This document shows, one piece after another, positions 18,210 to 27,433 of a DNA stretch of 58,775 nt (within the stretch, counting starts at the first letter, position 1; every line of letters begins with the position of its first letter). This DNA is from Porticoccus sp033791605 (lineage in GTDB: Bacteria; Pseudomonadota; Gammaproteobacteria; Pseudomonadales; Porticoccaceae): NCBI GenBank assembly GCA_033791605.1, contig JASJGJ010000040.1, positions 1 to 58,775 on the forward strand. The letters run 5' to 3'. A model generated the notes under the pieces. That model did no database searches, was not told where the DNA came from, and saw nothing but the letters and a program-made list of their open reading frames with translations. A program made the translations under genes and the position numbers.

Positions 18210-18338
18210 TCACTTTCTATTACAGTTAGTTTCTATTACTGGTTATTCATCAGCCTTATTCCCACCAAATTCAGTTGATTTCAAAACACGGTTGCTCTCA
18301 AAACGTTGAAACCGGATAATACCCGCCCTTAAACGGAC

Positions 18339-18353
18339 AGTGCTTCGAGCACT
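18339..18353 (+). other. Small hairpin in the gap leader
   Basis: AGTGCT and AGCACT are separated by TCG, forming a compact 6-bp stem 27 bp before the GTG start of gap. No function is assigned; it could affect leader stability. Confidence 0.35.
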
Positions 18354-18380
18354 ACATCATCTCAGCAAGAGGTTTATCAC

Positions 18381-19841
18381 GTGACAGAAAATACTCGCCC
18401 CATCCCCGCCGACTTTTTTGCAGATTGGAAGGAGCGTGAAGCTCTATCTGAAGCGATGATTCCGCTGATAGGCAAGCTGTACCGGGAGAACAATGTTTCT
18501 CTCTATATGTATGGTAAGGGTATGGTGAACCGGTCCGTGATTGAGTTGATGAAGGCGCATCGTTTTGTTCGTCAGATTGAACATAATGAATTGTCTGAGT
18601 TTGAAACTTTTCCATTGATTAAAGCATTGTCAGAAATGAATTTGGGGCCAGCCCATATTGATGTGGGTAAGCTGACAGTGAGTTATCAGGAATCTGGTAA
18701 TGGCGCTAACCTTACCGACTTCCTGCAAAAAGAAGTGGGTAATGATATAGGGAATACCCGTAAACCTTTGCCTGAACCACAAGATGTTGTGCTTTACGGC
18801 TTTGGTCGTATTGGTCGATTGTTGGCTCGGTTGCTGATAGAAAAAGCAGGCAGTGGTGATATGTTGCGACTGCGAGCCATTGTTGTTCGCAAGGGTGGTA
18901 GTGAGGATGATCTTGCTAAGCGTGCCAGTTTACTGAGGCGTGACTCTGTCCATGGGGCATTTGAGGGCACTATTCGGGTGTTGGACGATGAAAATATCCT
19001 AGTGTGTAATGGCAACCCCATTCAGGTGATTTATGCCAATTCGCCCGCTGAGGTAGATTACACAAAGTATGGTATTAATAACGCTATTGTGATTGATAAC
19101 ACTGGTGTGTGGCGTGATGAAGAAAGTCTTGGGCAGCATTTAGAATGTGCTGGGGCAAGTAAAGTAATCCTGACGGCGCCTGGAAAGGGAACAATCCCAA
19201 ATATTGTTTATGGTATTAATCACCATGAAATCACGCCAGAATCGAAGATTATTTCAGCGGCCTCCTGTACGACTAACGCCATAGTTCCTGTGTTAAAGGC
19301 ACTGCAGGATAAGTTCGGTATAAAGAAGGGCCATGTAGAAACGGTTCACTCCTATACTAATGATCAAAACTTGATTGATAATTATCACAAGGGTTCTCGG
19401 CGTGGTCGCAGTGCTGCGTTGAATATGGTGTTGACTGAGACGGGTGCAGCTAAAGCGGTTGCCAAAGCCTTGCCTGAGCTTGAGGGCAAGCTTACGGGTA
19501 ATGCTATTCGGGTACCTACTCCCAATGTGTCTATGGCTATTTTGAACCTACAGTTAGATCAAGAAACTAATCGTGACGACTTGAATGAGTACATGCGTAA
19601 GATGTCATTGCACTCAAATCTTCAACAACAAATCGACTACACCGTTTCCACCGAAGCTGTCTCAACGGATTTCGTGGGTTCTCGCCACGCCTGTATTTTT
19701 GATTCTGAGGCAACCATTGTGAGTGGTGATAGCGTGGTTTTGTACTGTTGGTATGATAATGAATTCGGTTATAGCTGCCAGGTTGTACGATGTTTGGAAG
19801 GCTTGGTCGGTGTGTCCTGGCCGATGTATCCAAAGTCTTAG
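18381..19841 (+). CDS. gap: Glyceraldehyde-3-phosphate dehydrogenase, long form with N-terminal extension
   Basis: 486 residues. The canonical GAPDH part starts near residue 135 with VVLYGFGRIGRLLARLL (NAD-binding) and contains SAASCTTNAIVPVL with catalytic Cys296, then the S-loop and GSRHACIFDSEATI. In front lies an unusual extension of about 130 residues, helical in appearance (DFFADWKEREALSEAMIPL). A GAPDH of this form sits between mfd and nqr in Pseudomonas, so it is a real subfamily and not a fusion error. It interconverts G3P and 1,3-bisphosphoglycerate, probably in gluconeogenic flow (inference). The start is GTG with an AAGAGG site upstream. Confidence 0.9.
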   Translation: MTENTRPIPADFFADWKEREALSEAMIPLIGKLYRENNVSLYMYGKGMVNRSVIELMKAHRFVRQIEHNELSEFETFPLIKALSEMNLGPAHIDVGKLTVSYQESGNGANLTDFLQKEVGNDIGNTRKPLPEPQDVVLYGFGRIGRLLARLLIEKAGSGDMLRLRAIVVRKGGSEDDLAKRASLLRRDSVHGAFEGTIRVLDDENILVCNGNPIQVIYANSPAEVDYTKYGINNAIVIDNTGVWRDEESLGQHLECAGASKVILTAPGKGTIPNIVYGINHHEITPESKIISAASCTTNAIVPVLKALQDKFGIKKGHVETVHSYTNDQNLIDNYHKGSRRGRSAALNMVLTETGAAKAVAKALPELEGKLTGNAIRVPTPNVSMAILNLQLDQETNRDDLNEYMRKMSLHSNLQQQIDYTVSTEAVSTDFVGSRHACIFDSEATIVSGDSVVLYCWYDNEFGYSCQVVRCLEGLVGVSWPMYPKS

Positions 19842-20142
19842 TCTATTGGCTGTGACTTTTCTGGACCCTGAGATTTCGGGGTTCTTGTTGATGAGGGGAT
19901 GATCTTTGTCAACCAAAGCTAAAATCAAGGCGAATGACCACATGGAGTGTGCTGGTAATAAGAGGTCTCGACCTTTATAATCGCGCCGGTTTGAATTCTG
20001 ACAAGATTTGCATTTGGCGGCTTAGATAAGCCTTTTCAAACGTCAGAAAGTATAGTTTTCATCGTCTTTCTTTTGCGCGATGTGTTTTTGGGGAGCTCGT
20101 TAAGAGCAATAATTAATTCAACTGCGTCAGTAGGCATAACCT
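19842..20142 (+). promoter_or_regulatory. Leader region upstream of the nqr operon
   Basis: 301 bp without a supported gene. It holds two short perfect or near-perfect hairpins: AGGTC/GACCT around 19962-19974, and GGCTTA-GA-TAAGCC followed by TTTTC around 20020-20038. A weak 6-bp stem near 19862-19883 could help end the gap transcript. The nqr promoter must lie here, but I cannot single out one. Confidence 0.4.
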
Positions 20143-21519
20143 ATGATTAAGATCCGTCGCGGATTGGACTTACCTGTTTCGGGGGTGCCCGAGCAAGTTA
20201 TTCACGATGGGCCCGACGTAAATTCTGTTGCCGTTGTCGGCTTTGACTATGTTGGTATGAAACCAACGATGGCGGTCAAAGAGGGTGATAGGGTTAAACT
20301 GGGCCAGCTACTTTTTTCTGATAAGAAGACCGAGGGAGTGCGTTATACTGCACCCGCTTCTGGTGTGATTTCAGCCATTAATCGCGGTGAACGTCGCGTG
20401 CTTCAATCTGTGGTGATTGATGTTGATGGCGATGATCAGGAAACTTTTTCTCAATACAGTGCTACCGAGTTGGCCAATCTGGATCGCGCGGCTGTTGTTG
20501 AGAATTTGGTTAACTCCGGTCTTTGGGCAGCACTGCGTACTCGCCCGTACTCAAAAGTGCCAGCGCCAGCATCGGCTGCCCCCAGCTCTATTTTTGTGAC
20601 CGCCATGGATACCAATCCTCTGGTGGCTGATCCTGTGTTGGTGATTGCGGAACGTAAGGAAGACTTTGCCAATGGCTTGAAAGTACTGACGTGTCTTACT
20701 GATGGGCCTGTACATCTTTGTGCTGCAGGTGACGGTTCGGCAGATGATGCACTGGCCGCTGGTGGTGAAGTCGATGGTGTGCAGCCCCACAGCTTTTCTG
20801 GCCCTCATCCCGCTGGTTTGGTGGGCACTCATATCCACTTCATTGACCCAGTCAGTGACCGCAAAACAGTTTGGGGTGTTGGCTATCAGGATGTGTTGGC
20901 TATTGGTGCACTGTTTACGACAGGTTGCCTTGATACTCGTCGTGTTATTGCCTTGTCTGGACCTCAAGTTGAAAGGCCGCGTTTGATTCGTACCCGTCTT
21001 GGTGCAAGCTTGGCTGAATTGACGGCTGGTGAGCTTACAGCAGGCGTTAATCGTATTATCTCCGGATCTATACTCTCTGGTCGAACGGCATCGTTTGAAC
21101 TTGCTGATGGTGCCTTTTCTTATTTGGGCCGTTACCACAACCAGGTTACTGTCATTCTTGAAGGTCATCAGCGTGAGTTTTTCCGCTATATGTCTTTGGG
21201 GACTGATCGTCATTCTGCTATGCCTATTTATCTGTCATCCTTAAACAAAGGTAAGAAAATTAGCTTTACGACCAATACTAATGGTAGTGAGCGCGCCATG
21301 GTACCGCTGGGTAACTACGAAAAAGTTATGCCGTTAGACATCCTACCAACCCAATTATTACGTGCTTTGGTAGTGGGTGACACAGATATGGCACAAAAGC
21401 TGGGTTGTCTGGAGCTTGATGAAGAAGATTTGGCCCTTTGTACCTATGTTTGTATTGGTAAGTACGAATACGGTCCAATCCTTAGGGATAATTTGGCACG
21501 TATCGAGAAGGAGGGCTGA
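20143..21519 (+). CDS. nqrA: Na+-translocating NADH:quinone reductase subunit A
   Basis: 458 residues, slightly longer than the usual 445. It starts MIKIRRGLDLPVSGVPEQ, the standard NqrA opening. DGPDVNSVAVVGFDYVGMKP and the barrel-sandwich-like segment VKLGQLLFSDKKTEGVRYTA follow. NqrA is the cytoplasmic subunit that contributes to the ubiquinone site region of the NQR complex and has no membrane helices. It opens an eight-gene operon (nqrABCDEF-apbE-nqrM) with gaps of a few bases or overlaps. The NqrA ribosome-binding site is weak (TAGGC). Confidence 0.97.
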   Translation: MIKIRRGLDLPVSGVPEQVIHDGPDVNSVAVVGFDYVGMKPTMAVKEGDRVKLGQLLFSDKKTEGVRYTAPASGVISAINRGERRVLQSVVIDVDGDDQETFSQYSATELANLDRAAVVENLVNSGLWAALRTRPYSKVPAPASAAPSSIFVTAMDTNPLVADPVLVIAERKEDFANGLKVLTCLTDGPVHLCAAGDGSADDALAAGGEVDGVQPHSFSGPHPAGLVGTHIHFIDPVSDRKTVWGVGYQDVLAIGALFTTGCLDTRRVIALSGPQVERPRLIRTRLGASLAELTAGELTAGVNRIISGSILSGRTASFELADGAFSYLGRYHNQVTVILEGHQREFFRYMSLGTDRHSAMPIYLSSLNKGKKISFTTNTNGSERAMVPLGNYEKVMPLDILPTQLLRALVVGDTDMAQKLGCLELDEEDLALCTYVCIGKYEYGPILRDNLARIEKEG

Positions 21520-21521
21520 TA

Positions 21522-22724
21522 GTGAAAATATTACGCAGCTATCTAGATAAAATTGAACCGCATTTTCATAAAGGCGGTAAATGGGAAAAATGGTTTGCTC
21601 TTTTTGAAGCGGCAGATACAATTTTTTATTCACCAGGTTCTGTGACTAAAAACGGCTCTCATATTCGTGACGGTATTGACCTGAAACGAGTCATGATTAC
21701 CGTTTGGCTGGCGGCATTCCCCGCTATGTTCTACGGCATGTACAATTTGGGCTTCCAAGCTAATACGATCATGGCGGCCTCTGGTGTCACTTCCATCGAT
21801 GGTTGGCATGGGGTGCTACTTTCTATGTTCGCAGGTCATGATCCCTCGAGCATATGGGACTGTATGTTGTATGGCGCAGTCTATTTTGTACCCATTTACA
21901 TGGTGACATTCATTGTCGGTGGTTTCTGGGAAGTGTTGTTCGCCATGGTTCGTGGCCATGAAGTGAACGAAGGATTTTTTGTTACCTCGATTCTATTTGC
22001 CTTAATCTGTCCTCCCGACGTTCCGTTATGGCAAGTGGCGCTGGGTATCAGCTTCGGCGTTGTTATTGGTAAGGAAGTCTTTGGTGGTACGGGTAAAAAC
22101 TTCCTCAACCCAGCGTTAACGGGTCGCGCCTTCCTTTTCTTTGCTTATCCTGCGGAGATGTCTGGTGATGCTGTTTGGACTGCTGTTGATGGTTATACCG
22201 GTGCTACGGCGCTGTCTATAGCCTCTACCCATGGCATGGAAATATTGCAGCAACAAATGACCTGGATGGATGCTTTCCTCGGCAAGATGCAAGGGTCGAT
22301 TGGTGAGACTTCAACCTTGGCTATCTTTATTGGTGGTGCATTATTACTGCTTAACAGGATAGCGGCATGGCGAATTATTGTTGGTGTCCTTATCGGCATG
22401 ATTGCACTATCTACCCTGTTTAACTTTATTGGTTCCGATACTAACCCGATGTTTAACGTCCCCTGGTATTGGCATTTGGTGATGGGTGGCTTTGCCTTTG
22501 GTATGGTCTTTATGGCGACAGATCCTGTTTCAGCTTCTATGACTGATACAGGAAAACTTTGGTTCGGCGGCTTGATTGGTGTGATGGTTGTACTCATTCG
22601 CGTGGTCAATCCAGCATTCCCCGAGGGTATGATGTTGGCCATCCTATTTTCCAACTTGTTTGCACCATTAATCGATCACTTCGTGGTTGAGGCTAATATT
22701 AAAAGGAGAGTGGCACGTGGCTAG
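21522..22724 (+). CDS. nqrB: Na+-translocating NADH:quinone reductase subunit B
   Basis: 400 residues, with about ten membrane helices. The covalent FMN attachment motif DGYTGATALS places the flavin on Thr229 (T236 in Vibrio cholerae). Other conserved stretches are GKEVFGGTGKNFLNPAL and FMATDPVSASMT. NqrB also carries riboflavin and is part of the Na+ path and quinone site. The start codon is GTG, two bases after the nqrA stop, with a GAGGG site in the end of nqrA. The flavin is attached by the ApbE encoded downstream. Confidence 0.97.
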   Translation: MKILRSYLDKIEPHFHKGGKWEKWFALFEAADTIFYSPGSVTKNGSHIRDGIDLKRVMITVWLAAFPAMFYGMYNLGFQANTIMAASGVTSIDGWHGVLLSMFAGHDPSSIWDCMLYGAVYFVPIYMVTFIVGGFWEVLFAMVRGHEVNEGFFVTSILFALICPPDVPLWQVALGISFGVVIGKEVFGGTGKNFLNPALTGRAFLFFAYPAEMSGDAVWTAVDGYTGATALSIASTHGMEILQQQMTWMDAFLGKMQGSIGETSTLAIFIGGALLLLNRIAAWRIIVGVLIGMIALSTLFNFIGSDTNPMFNVPWYWHLVMGGFAFGMVFMATDPVSASMTDTGKLWFGGLIGVMVVLIRVVNPAFPEGMMLAILFSNLFAPLIDHFVVEANIKRRVARG

Positions 22725-23487
22725 TAACGACTCTACTTCGAAAACTATTATTGTGGCTTTGGTTCTTTGTGTTGTCTGTTCAGTCTTTGTGTCAACAGCC
22801 GCTGTCATGCTTCGTCCTGCGCAGCAGGCTAACAAGGATTTAGACCGTAAAACAAATATCCTTGCTGCTGCGGGCATGTTGCAGGAAGGTGTTAGCATTG
22901 AGGAGCAGTTTGCTACCATCAGCGCTCGAGCGGTAGATATGGCCACGGGCAAGTTCACTGATGCGGTCGATGTGGCTACCTATGATCAGCGTAAGGCCTC
23001 CAAGGATCCTGCCATGTCAGATGATCTTGGCGATGCTGATATCGCCAAGATTGGTCGTCTTCCCAAATACACTTTAGTGTATTTGGTAGAAGGTAAGTCA
23101 GGTATCGACAAAGTTATCCTGCCGATCAAAGGCTACGGTTTGTGGTCGACCCTGTATGGTTTTGTGGCACTAGAATCCGACCTCAATACCGTTGCCGGTC
23201 TAGGCTTTTACGAGCAGCAGGAAACGCCTGGTCTCGGTGGTGAGGTGGATAACCCTGTTTGGAAAGCAAAGTGGATTGGCAAGAAGAGTTACGATGCTGA
23301 TAATAAGCAGGCTTTGACCGTGATTAAAGGTACTGTTGATAGCAGTAGACCTGAGGCAGTACACCAAATCGATGGCTTATCTGGTGCAACATTGACCAGT
23401 AGGGGTGTTGATCATCTGATTAAGTTTTGGATGGGCGAACAAGGTTTCGCTCCATTCTTGGCTAACTTGCGTGCAGGGGAGGCGTGA
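22717..23487 (+). CDS. nqrC: Na+-translocating NADH:quinone reductase subunit C
   Basis: 256 residues from the GTG at 22717, which has GGAG about 9 bp upstream and gives the family-typical MASND start. An earlier TTG at 22687 is unlikely. One N-terminal membrane helix (about 11-33) is followed by the periplasmic FMN domain. DGLSGATLTS places covalent FMN on Thr225, the same number as in V. cholerae. LGFYEQQETPGLGGEV is also conserved. It overlaps the nqrB end by 8 nt, indicating translational coupling. Confidence 0.96.
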   Translation: MASNDSTSKTIIVALVLCVVCSVFVSTAAVMLRPAQQANKDLDRKTNILAAAGMLQEGVSIEEQFATISARAVDMATGKFTDAVDVATYDQRKASKDPAMSDDLGDADIAKIGRLPKYTLVYLVEGKSGIDKVILPIKGYGLWSTLYGFVALESDLNTVAGLGFYEQQETPGLGGEVDNPVWKAKWIGKKSYDADNKQALTVIKGTVDSSRPEAVHQIDGLSGATLTSRGVDHLIKFWMGEQGFAPFLANLRAGEA

Positions 23488-23489
23488 TC

Positions 23490-24155
23490 ATGGCGACAAA
23501 CATAAAAGAGGTATTATTTAAGCCGATCTTTAACGAGAACCCAATTGCTCTTCAAATCTTGGGTATCTGTTCGGCATTGGCAGTAACGTCCAGTTTAAAA
23601 GTGACAGTAGTGATGTGTATTGCTCTGACACTGGTAACGGCATTTTCAAGTATGTTGATCTCTCTGATCCGTCATCAAATTCCGGGTAGTATCCGCATTA
23701 TTGTACAGATGACTATCATTGCTTCTGTCGTGATAGTCGTGGATCAAATTTTGAAAGCTGTAGCTTATGATGTTAGTAAGCAGCTCTCAGTGTTCGTTGG
23801 TCTTATTATTACTAACTGTATTGTTATGGGTCGTGCGGAAGGTTATGCGATGAAAAATCCACCTGTAGCCAGTTTCATTGATGGGATCGGTAACGGATTG
23901 GGTTATAGCGTGATGTTATTGATACTCGCCTTCATTCGTGAGCTGTTTGGTGCAGGTAAACTGTTTGGGGTTGAGATTTTAAGTGTTGTTAGTAATGGCG
24001 GCTGGTATGTTCCTAATGGTCTTCTACTACTACCACCCAGCGCTTTCTTCTTGATTGGACTGATCATTTGGGCACTGCGTACTTGGAAAAAATCTCAGGT
24101 GGAGGCGCCAGACTTTAAGATCGCGCCTAATTCATCTGAAGGGGAGGTTGCCTAA
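23490..24155 (+). CDS. nqrD: Na+-translocating NADH:quinone reductase subunit D
   Basis: 221 residues with six membrane helices. It is homologous to NqrE and RnfA/E; the inverted pair NqrD/E holds an iron centre between them. Conserved here are LFKPIFNENPIALQILGICSALAVT-type opening (quoted in part: NENPIALQILG), FVGLIITNCIVMGRAEGYA with the cysteine of the metal site, and the GNGLGYSVMLL segment. ATG at 23490 is chosen because a GGGGAGG site ends six bases before it; the GTG at 23484 would have no spacing. It follows the nqrC stop directly. Confidence 0.96.
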   Translation: MATNIKEVLFKPIFNENPIALQILGICSALAVTSSLKVTVVMCIALTLVTAFSSMLISLIRHQIPGSIRIIVQMTIIASVVIVVDQILKAVAYDVSKQLSVFVGLIITNCIVMGRAEGYAMKNPPVASFIDGIGNGLGYSVMLLILAFIRELFGAGKLFGVEILSVVSNGGWYVPNGLLLLPPSAFFLIGLIIWALRTWKKSQVEAPDFKIAPNSSEGEVA

Positions 24156-24772
24156 TGGAACATTATTTGAGTCTGTTTGTCCGTTCTGTCTTCATTGAAA
24201 ATATGGCTCTGTCTTTCTTTCTAGGAATGTGTACTTTTTTGGCTATTTCCAAGAAAATTCAGGCAGCCATTGGTTTGGGGATTGCGGTGATAGTGGTGTT
24301 AGCTATCACAGTCCCAGCCAACAACTTAATTTATACCTACTTGCTGTCTGAAGGAGCGCTAACCTGGACTGGTATTGACGGTATGGAAACTGTAGATCTT
24401 AGCTTTCTAGGTTTGCTCAGCTACATTGGTGTGATTGCTGCTATTGTGCAGATCATGGAAATGTTCCTAGATAAATTCGTCCCGGTGCTCTACAACGCCT
24501 TGGGTGTATTTCTACCTTTGATTACAGTGAACTGCGCGATTATGGGTGCTGCATTGTTTATGGTGGAGCGTGATTACGACTTTGCTGAAAGTACTGTATA
24601 TGGCTTGGGTGCTGGAGTTGGTTGGGCATTTGCAATTGTGGCTCTTGCTGGTATTCGCGAAAAGCTTAAATACAGTGATGTGCCTGCTGGCCTGCAAGGG
24701 CTTGGTATTACCTTTATCACTGTTGGTCTGATGTCGATGGGCTTTATGTCCTTCGGCGGCATCGATCTGTAA
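24155..24772 (+). CDS. nqrE: Na+-translocating NADH:quinone reductase subunit E
   Basis: 205 residues and six membrane helices. MEHYLSLFVRSVFIENMALSF is split here as HYLSLFVRSVFIENM followed by FFLGMCTFLA with the first metal-site cysteine. VNCAIMGAALFMVERDYDF carries the second. It partners NqrD around the intramembrane iron centre. The ATG overlaps the nqrD TAA by one base (TAATG). The final GIREKLKYSDVP to FGGIDL matches the family C-terminus. Confidence 0.96.
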   Translation: MEHYLSLFVRSVFIENMALSFFLGMCTFLAISKKIQAAIGLGIAVIVVLAITVPANNLIYTYLLSEGALTWTGIDGMETVDLSFLGLLSYIGVIAAIVQIMEMFLDKFVPVLYNALGVFLPLITVNCAIMGAALFMVERDYDFAESTVYGLGAGVGWAFAIVALAGIREKLKYSDVPAGLQGLGITFITVGLMSMGFMSFGGIDL

Positions 24773-24793
24773 TCGGCGAGGAGAAGAAAGATA

Positions 24794-26017
24794 ATGAATC
24801 TGGAAATCATACTCGGCGTTGGAATGTTCACAGTGGTTGTACTGGCACTGGTAGCATTTATCCTCGCTGCGCGGGCAAGACTGGTTAGTACCGGTAACAT
24901 CACCATCGATATTAACGGTGAAAAAACGATCACAGTGCCTGCGGGTGACAAACTCTTATTAACACTGTCGAATGCAGGTTTATTCCTGCCTTCAGCCTGT
25001 GGTGGTGGTGGTAGCTGCGCTCAATGTAAATGTATTGTGACTGAAGGTGGTGGCTCTATGTTGCCAACTGAAGAGGCACACTTTACCAAGCGTGAGGCAA
25101 AGGAAGGCTGGCGTTTGTCCTGTCAGACCCCTGTTAAGCAGGATATGAAGGTCGAAGTGCCTGAAGATGTGTTTGGTGTTAAACAGTGGGAGTGTACTGT
25201 TGAGTCTAACCCCAATGTGGCAACCTTTATTAAAGAACTCACCTTAAAGCTGCCTGAAGGTGAAAATGTTGACTTCCGTGCTGGTGGTTATGTGCAGCTG
25301 GAATGTCCTCCACACCATGTTAAATACAGTGATTTCGATATTGAAGAAGAATATCGTGGCGATTGGGAGCGCTTTGGCTTCTTCGCACATGAGTCTATTG
25401 TGAATGAGTCTGTGATTCGTGCCTATTCCATGGCGAACTATCCAGAAGAGAAGGGTGTCGTTAAGTTCAATATTCGCTGTGCAACACCGCCTCCAGGGTC
25501 ACATGGTATACCACCCGGCATCATGTCTTCTTGGGTTTTTAATTTGAAACCTGGAGATAAAGTATCTGTATTTGGTCCCTTTGGTGAATTCTTTGCCAAG
25601 GATACCGATAATGAAATGGTGTTCATTGGTGGTGGTGCCGGTATGGCTCCCATGCGTTCACACATTTTTGATCAGTTGCGTCGTCTGAATAGCACGCGCA
25701 AGATCTCGTTTTGGTACGGTGCTCGTTCCATGCGTGAGTGTTTCTACAATGAAGAATATGATGAGTTAGCTACTGAAAATGAAAACTTCGATTGGTACTT
25801 GGCGTTGTCTGATCCTCAGCCAGAAGATAACTGGGATGGCCTACAGGGTTTTATCCATCAAGTACTTTATGACAACTATTTGAAGGATCACCCTGCACCT
25901 GAAGACTGTGAGTATTACATGTGTGGGCCTCCCATGATGAATTCCGCCGTGATCAAAATGTTGGTTGATCTCGGGGTTGAGAGGGATAACATCTTCCTCG
26001 ATGACTTTGGTGGTTAA
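24794..26017 (+). CDS. nqrF: Na+-translocating NADH:quinone reductase subunit F
   Basis: 407 residues and the NADH entry point of the complex. One N-terminal membrane helix (5-26) is followed by a 2Fe-2S ferredoxin domain with Cys69, Cys75, Cys78 and Cys110 (SACGGGGSCAQCKC and LSCQ). The FAD/NADH reductase module follows: RAYSMANYP (FAD), GGGAGMAPMRSH (NADH) and YYMCGPPMMNSAVI near the C-terminus. All redox ligands are intact. The gap after nqrE is 21 bp with a GAGGAGAAG ribosome-binding site. Confidence 0.97.
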   Translation: MNLEIILGVGMFTVVVLALVAFILAARARLVSTGNITIDINGEKTITVPAGDKLLLTLSNAGLFLPSACGGGGSCAQCKCIVTEGGGSMLPTEEAHFTKREAKEGWRLSCQTPVKQDMKVEVPEDVFGVKQWECTVESNPNVATFIKELTLKLPEGENVDFRAGGYVQLECPPHHVKYSDFDIEEEYRGDWERFGFFAHESIVNESVIRAYSMANYPEEKGVVKFNIRCATPPPGSHGIPPGIMSSWVFNLKPGDKVSVFGPFGEFFAKDTDNEMVFIGGGAGMAPMRSHIFDQLRRLNSTRKISFWYGARSMRECFYNEEYDELATENENFDWYLALSDPQPEDNWDGLQGFIHQVLYDNYLKDHPAPEDCEYYMCGPPMMNSAVIKMLVDLGVERDNIFLDDFGG

Positions 26018-26030
26018 CGAGCAATAACGG

Positions 26031-27113
26031 ATGGGAATTCAATCTAATAAAAAAATAATAAAAACGGGGCCTAGCGCCTCGTTTTTGTTTGCCAGTTTTC
26101 GTTGTTTAAGATTTATTATTTCTATTGGGCTGCTTTTAGCATTACTTCAAGGGTGTACAGAGACGTCTGATCAGTTGGTCTATAGTGGTATGACGATGGG
26201 TACCAGTTACCAAGTAAAAATTGTACCGGGTGATGCCTCTGTTGACGAAAACCTGGGTGATCAAATTGATCACCAATTACAATCTCTTGATAAGTCATTT
26301 ACAACGTATAACAAAACCTCAGAACTGATGATATTTAATCAGTCTGCAATCAATGTGTCCCAGGCTATATCTCAGGATATGGTTGAGGTGTTGGGTATCG
26401 CTCAGGAGGTTTTTATACTGACTCATGGTGCTTTTGATCCCACAGTGGGGCCATTGGTTAATCTGTGGGGTTTTGGACCTGAAGATACCCATGACGGTGT
26501 CCCTACGTCTGAAATTATAGATCCCCTTGTCTTATCTATTGGTTTTAACCATCTCTTATTAGATAAAAAAAATCAAAAGGCTACTCGCCAGAAAGATATT
26601 CAGCTGGATTTGTCTGCTGTTGCAAAGGGTTATGCTGTGGATGCTGTTGCCAAATCGTTAACTTCAAAAGGGCTGAAAAACTACTTGGTCGAAGTGGGTG
26701 GCGAATTGTGTGCGAATGGTCATAAGAGTAATGGGCAGCCCTGGCGTGTAGCCATTGAGCAACCATCACTGTATCAGGGTGATATTCAGCAGGCTATTTC
26801 ACTCGAAAATATTGCGGTTGCAACCTCGGGTGATTACCGTAATTATTTTGAAAAAAATGGGAAACGTTATTCGCATACTATTGACCCAAGAACGGGTTAT
26901 CCTCTTGACCACAGTTTGGCTTCAGTGACAGTCATTGCCAAAACTGCAGCACGGGCCGATGCCTTAGCTACGGCTATGATGGTGTTGGGGCCTGAAGGTA
27001 GTTTGTCTTTAGCGGAAGAAAATAATATTGCTATCTATATACTGATTAAACAAGGTGAGAATTTTAAAGTGCAATATTCTTCTGCTTTTATCCCTTATCT
27101 TTCTGGAGACTAA
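26031..27113 (+). CDS. apbE: FAD:protein FMN transferase (flavin insertion factor for NqrB/NqrC)
   Basis: 360 residues. After a long n-region (about 30 residues) comes a lipoprotein signal segment GLLLALLQGC, so the enzyme is likely anchored on the periplasmic side. Motifs: YSGMTMGTSYQVKI, DLSAVAKGYAVDAVAK, EVGGELCANG, HTIDPRTGYPL and ATAMMVLGPEG, all typical of ApbE. It transfers FMN from FAD to threonines in S/T-G-A-T motifs, present in NqrB and NqrC here. It begins 13 bp after nqrF. Confidence 0.96.
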   Translation: MGIQSNKKIIKTGPSASFLFASFRCLRFIISIGLLLALLQGCTETSDQLVYSGMTMGTSYQVKIVPGDASVDENLGDQIDHQLQSLDKSFTTYNKTSELMIFNQSAINVSQAISQDMVEVLGIAQEVFILTHGAFDPTVGPLVNLWGFGPEDTHDGVPTSEIIDPLVLSIGFNHLLLDKKNQKATRQKDIQLDLSAVAKGYAVDAVAKSLTSKGLKNYLVEVGGELCANGHKSNGQPWRVAIEQPSLYQGDIQQAISLENIAVATSGDYRNYFEKNGKRYSHTIDPRTGYPLDHSLASVTVIAKTAARADALATAMMVLGPEGSLSLAEENNIAIYILIKQGENFKVQYSSAFIPYLSGD

Positions 27114-27116
27114 ACT

Positions 27117-27386
27117 GTGTTGGAATTAATTCTAGCTTTTGTTGTGTTAGTGCTGATTATGGTGGGTATGGCAATTGGCGTGATTATGGGTAGAAAGCCT
27201 CTTAAAGGCTCTTGTGGTGGCGTTGGTGCAGCCTTGGGTGAGAAAGATTATACCTGTGATTTATGTGGCGATGATCCGAAGAAGTGTGAAGAAATCTCTC
27301 AAGAGGGTACTGGGTCTGACCAGAAAAATAAGGCGGGTGACCTAGCTTATGATGCAACTTCTCCTATTCCCAGAATGAACAAGTAA
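27117..27386 (+). CDS. nqrM: NQR maturation factor NqrM (DUF539)
   Basis: 89 residues starting at GTG 27117 with GGAG about 7 bp upstream. One membrane helix (2-24) is followed by GRKPLKGSCGGVG, with Cys33 as in characterised NqrM proteins, then YTCDLCGDDPKKCEE with three further cysteines. NqrM is needed to deliver or insert iron into the NqrD/NqrE centre. The C-terminal tail of about 30 residues is polar and slightly longer than usual. It is the last gene of the nqr operon; no clear terminator is visible in the 47 bp before mltD. Confidence 0.94.
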   Translation: MLELILAFVVLVLIMVGMAIGVIMGRKPLKGSCGGVGAALGEKDYTCDLCGDDPKKCEEISQEGTGSDQKNKAGDLAYDATSPIPRMNK

Positions 27387-27433
27387 GTCACAGCTCATAA
27401 CAACAGTACTTAAATTATCTTCCTCCGCTGTTT

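Noticed and set aside
20551..21213. 220-codon minus-strand frame inside nqrA
   Set aside because: Shadow of nqrA; Cys/Arg/Thr-rich composition with no domain.
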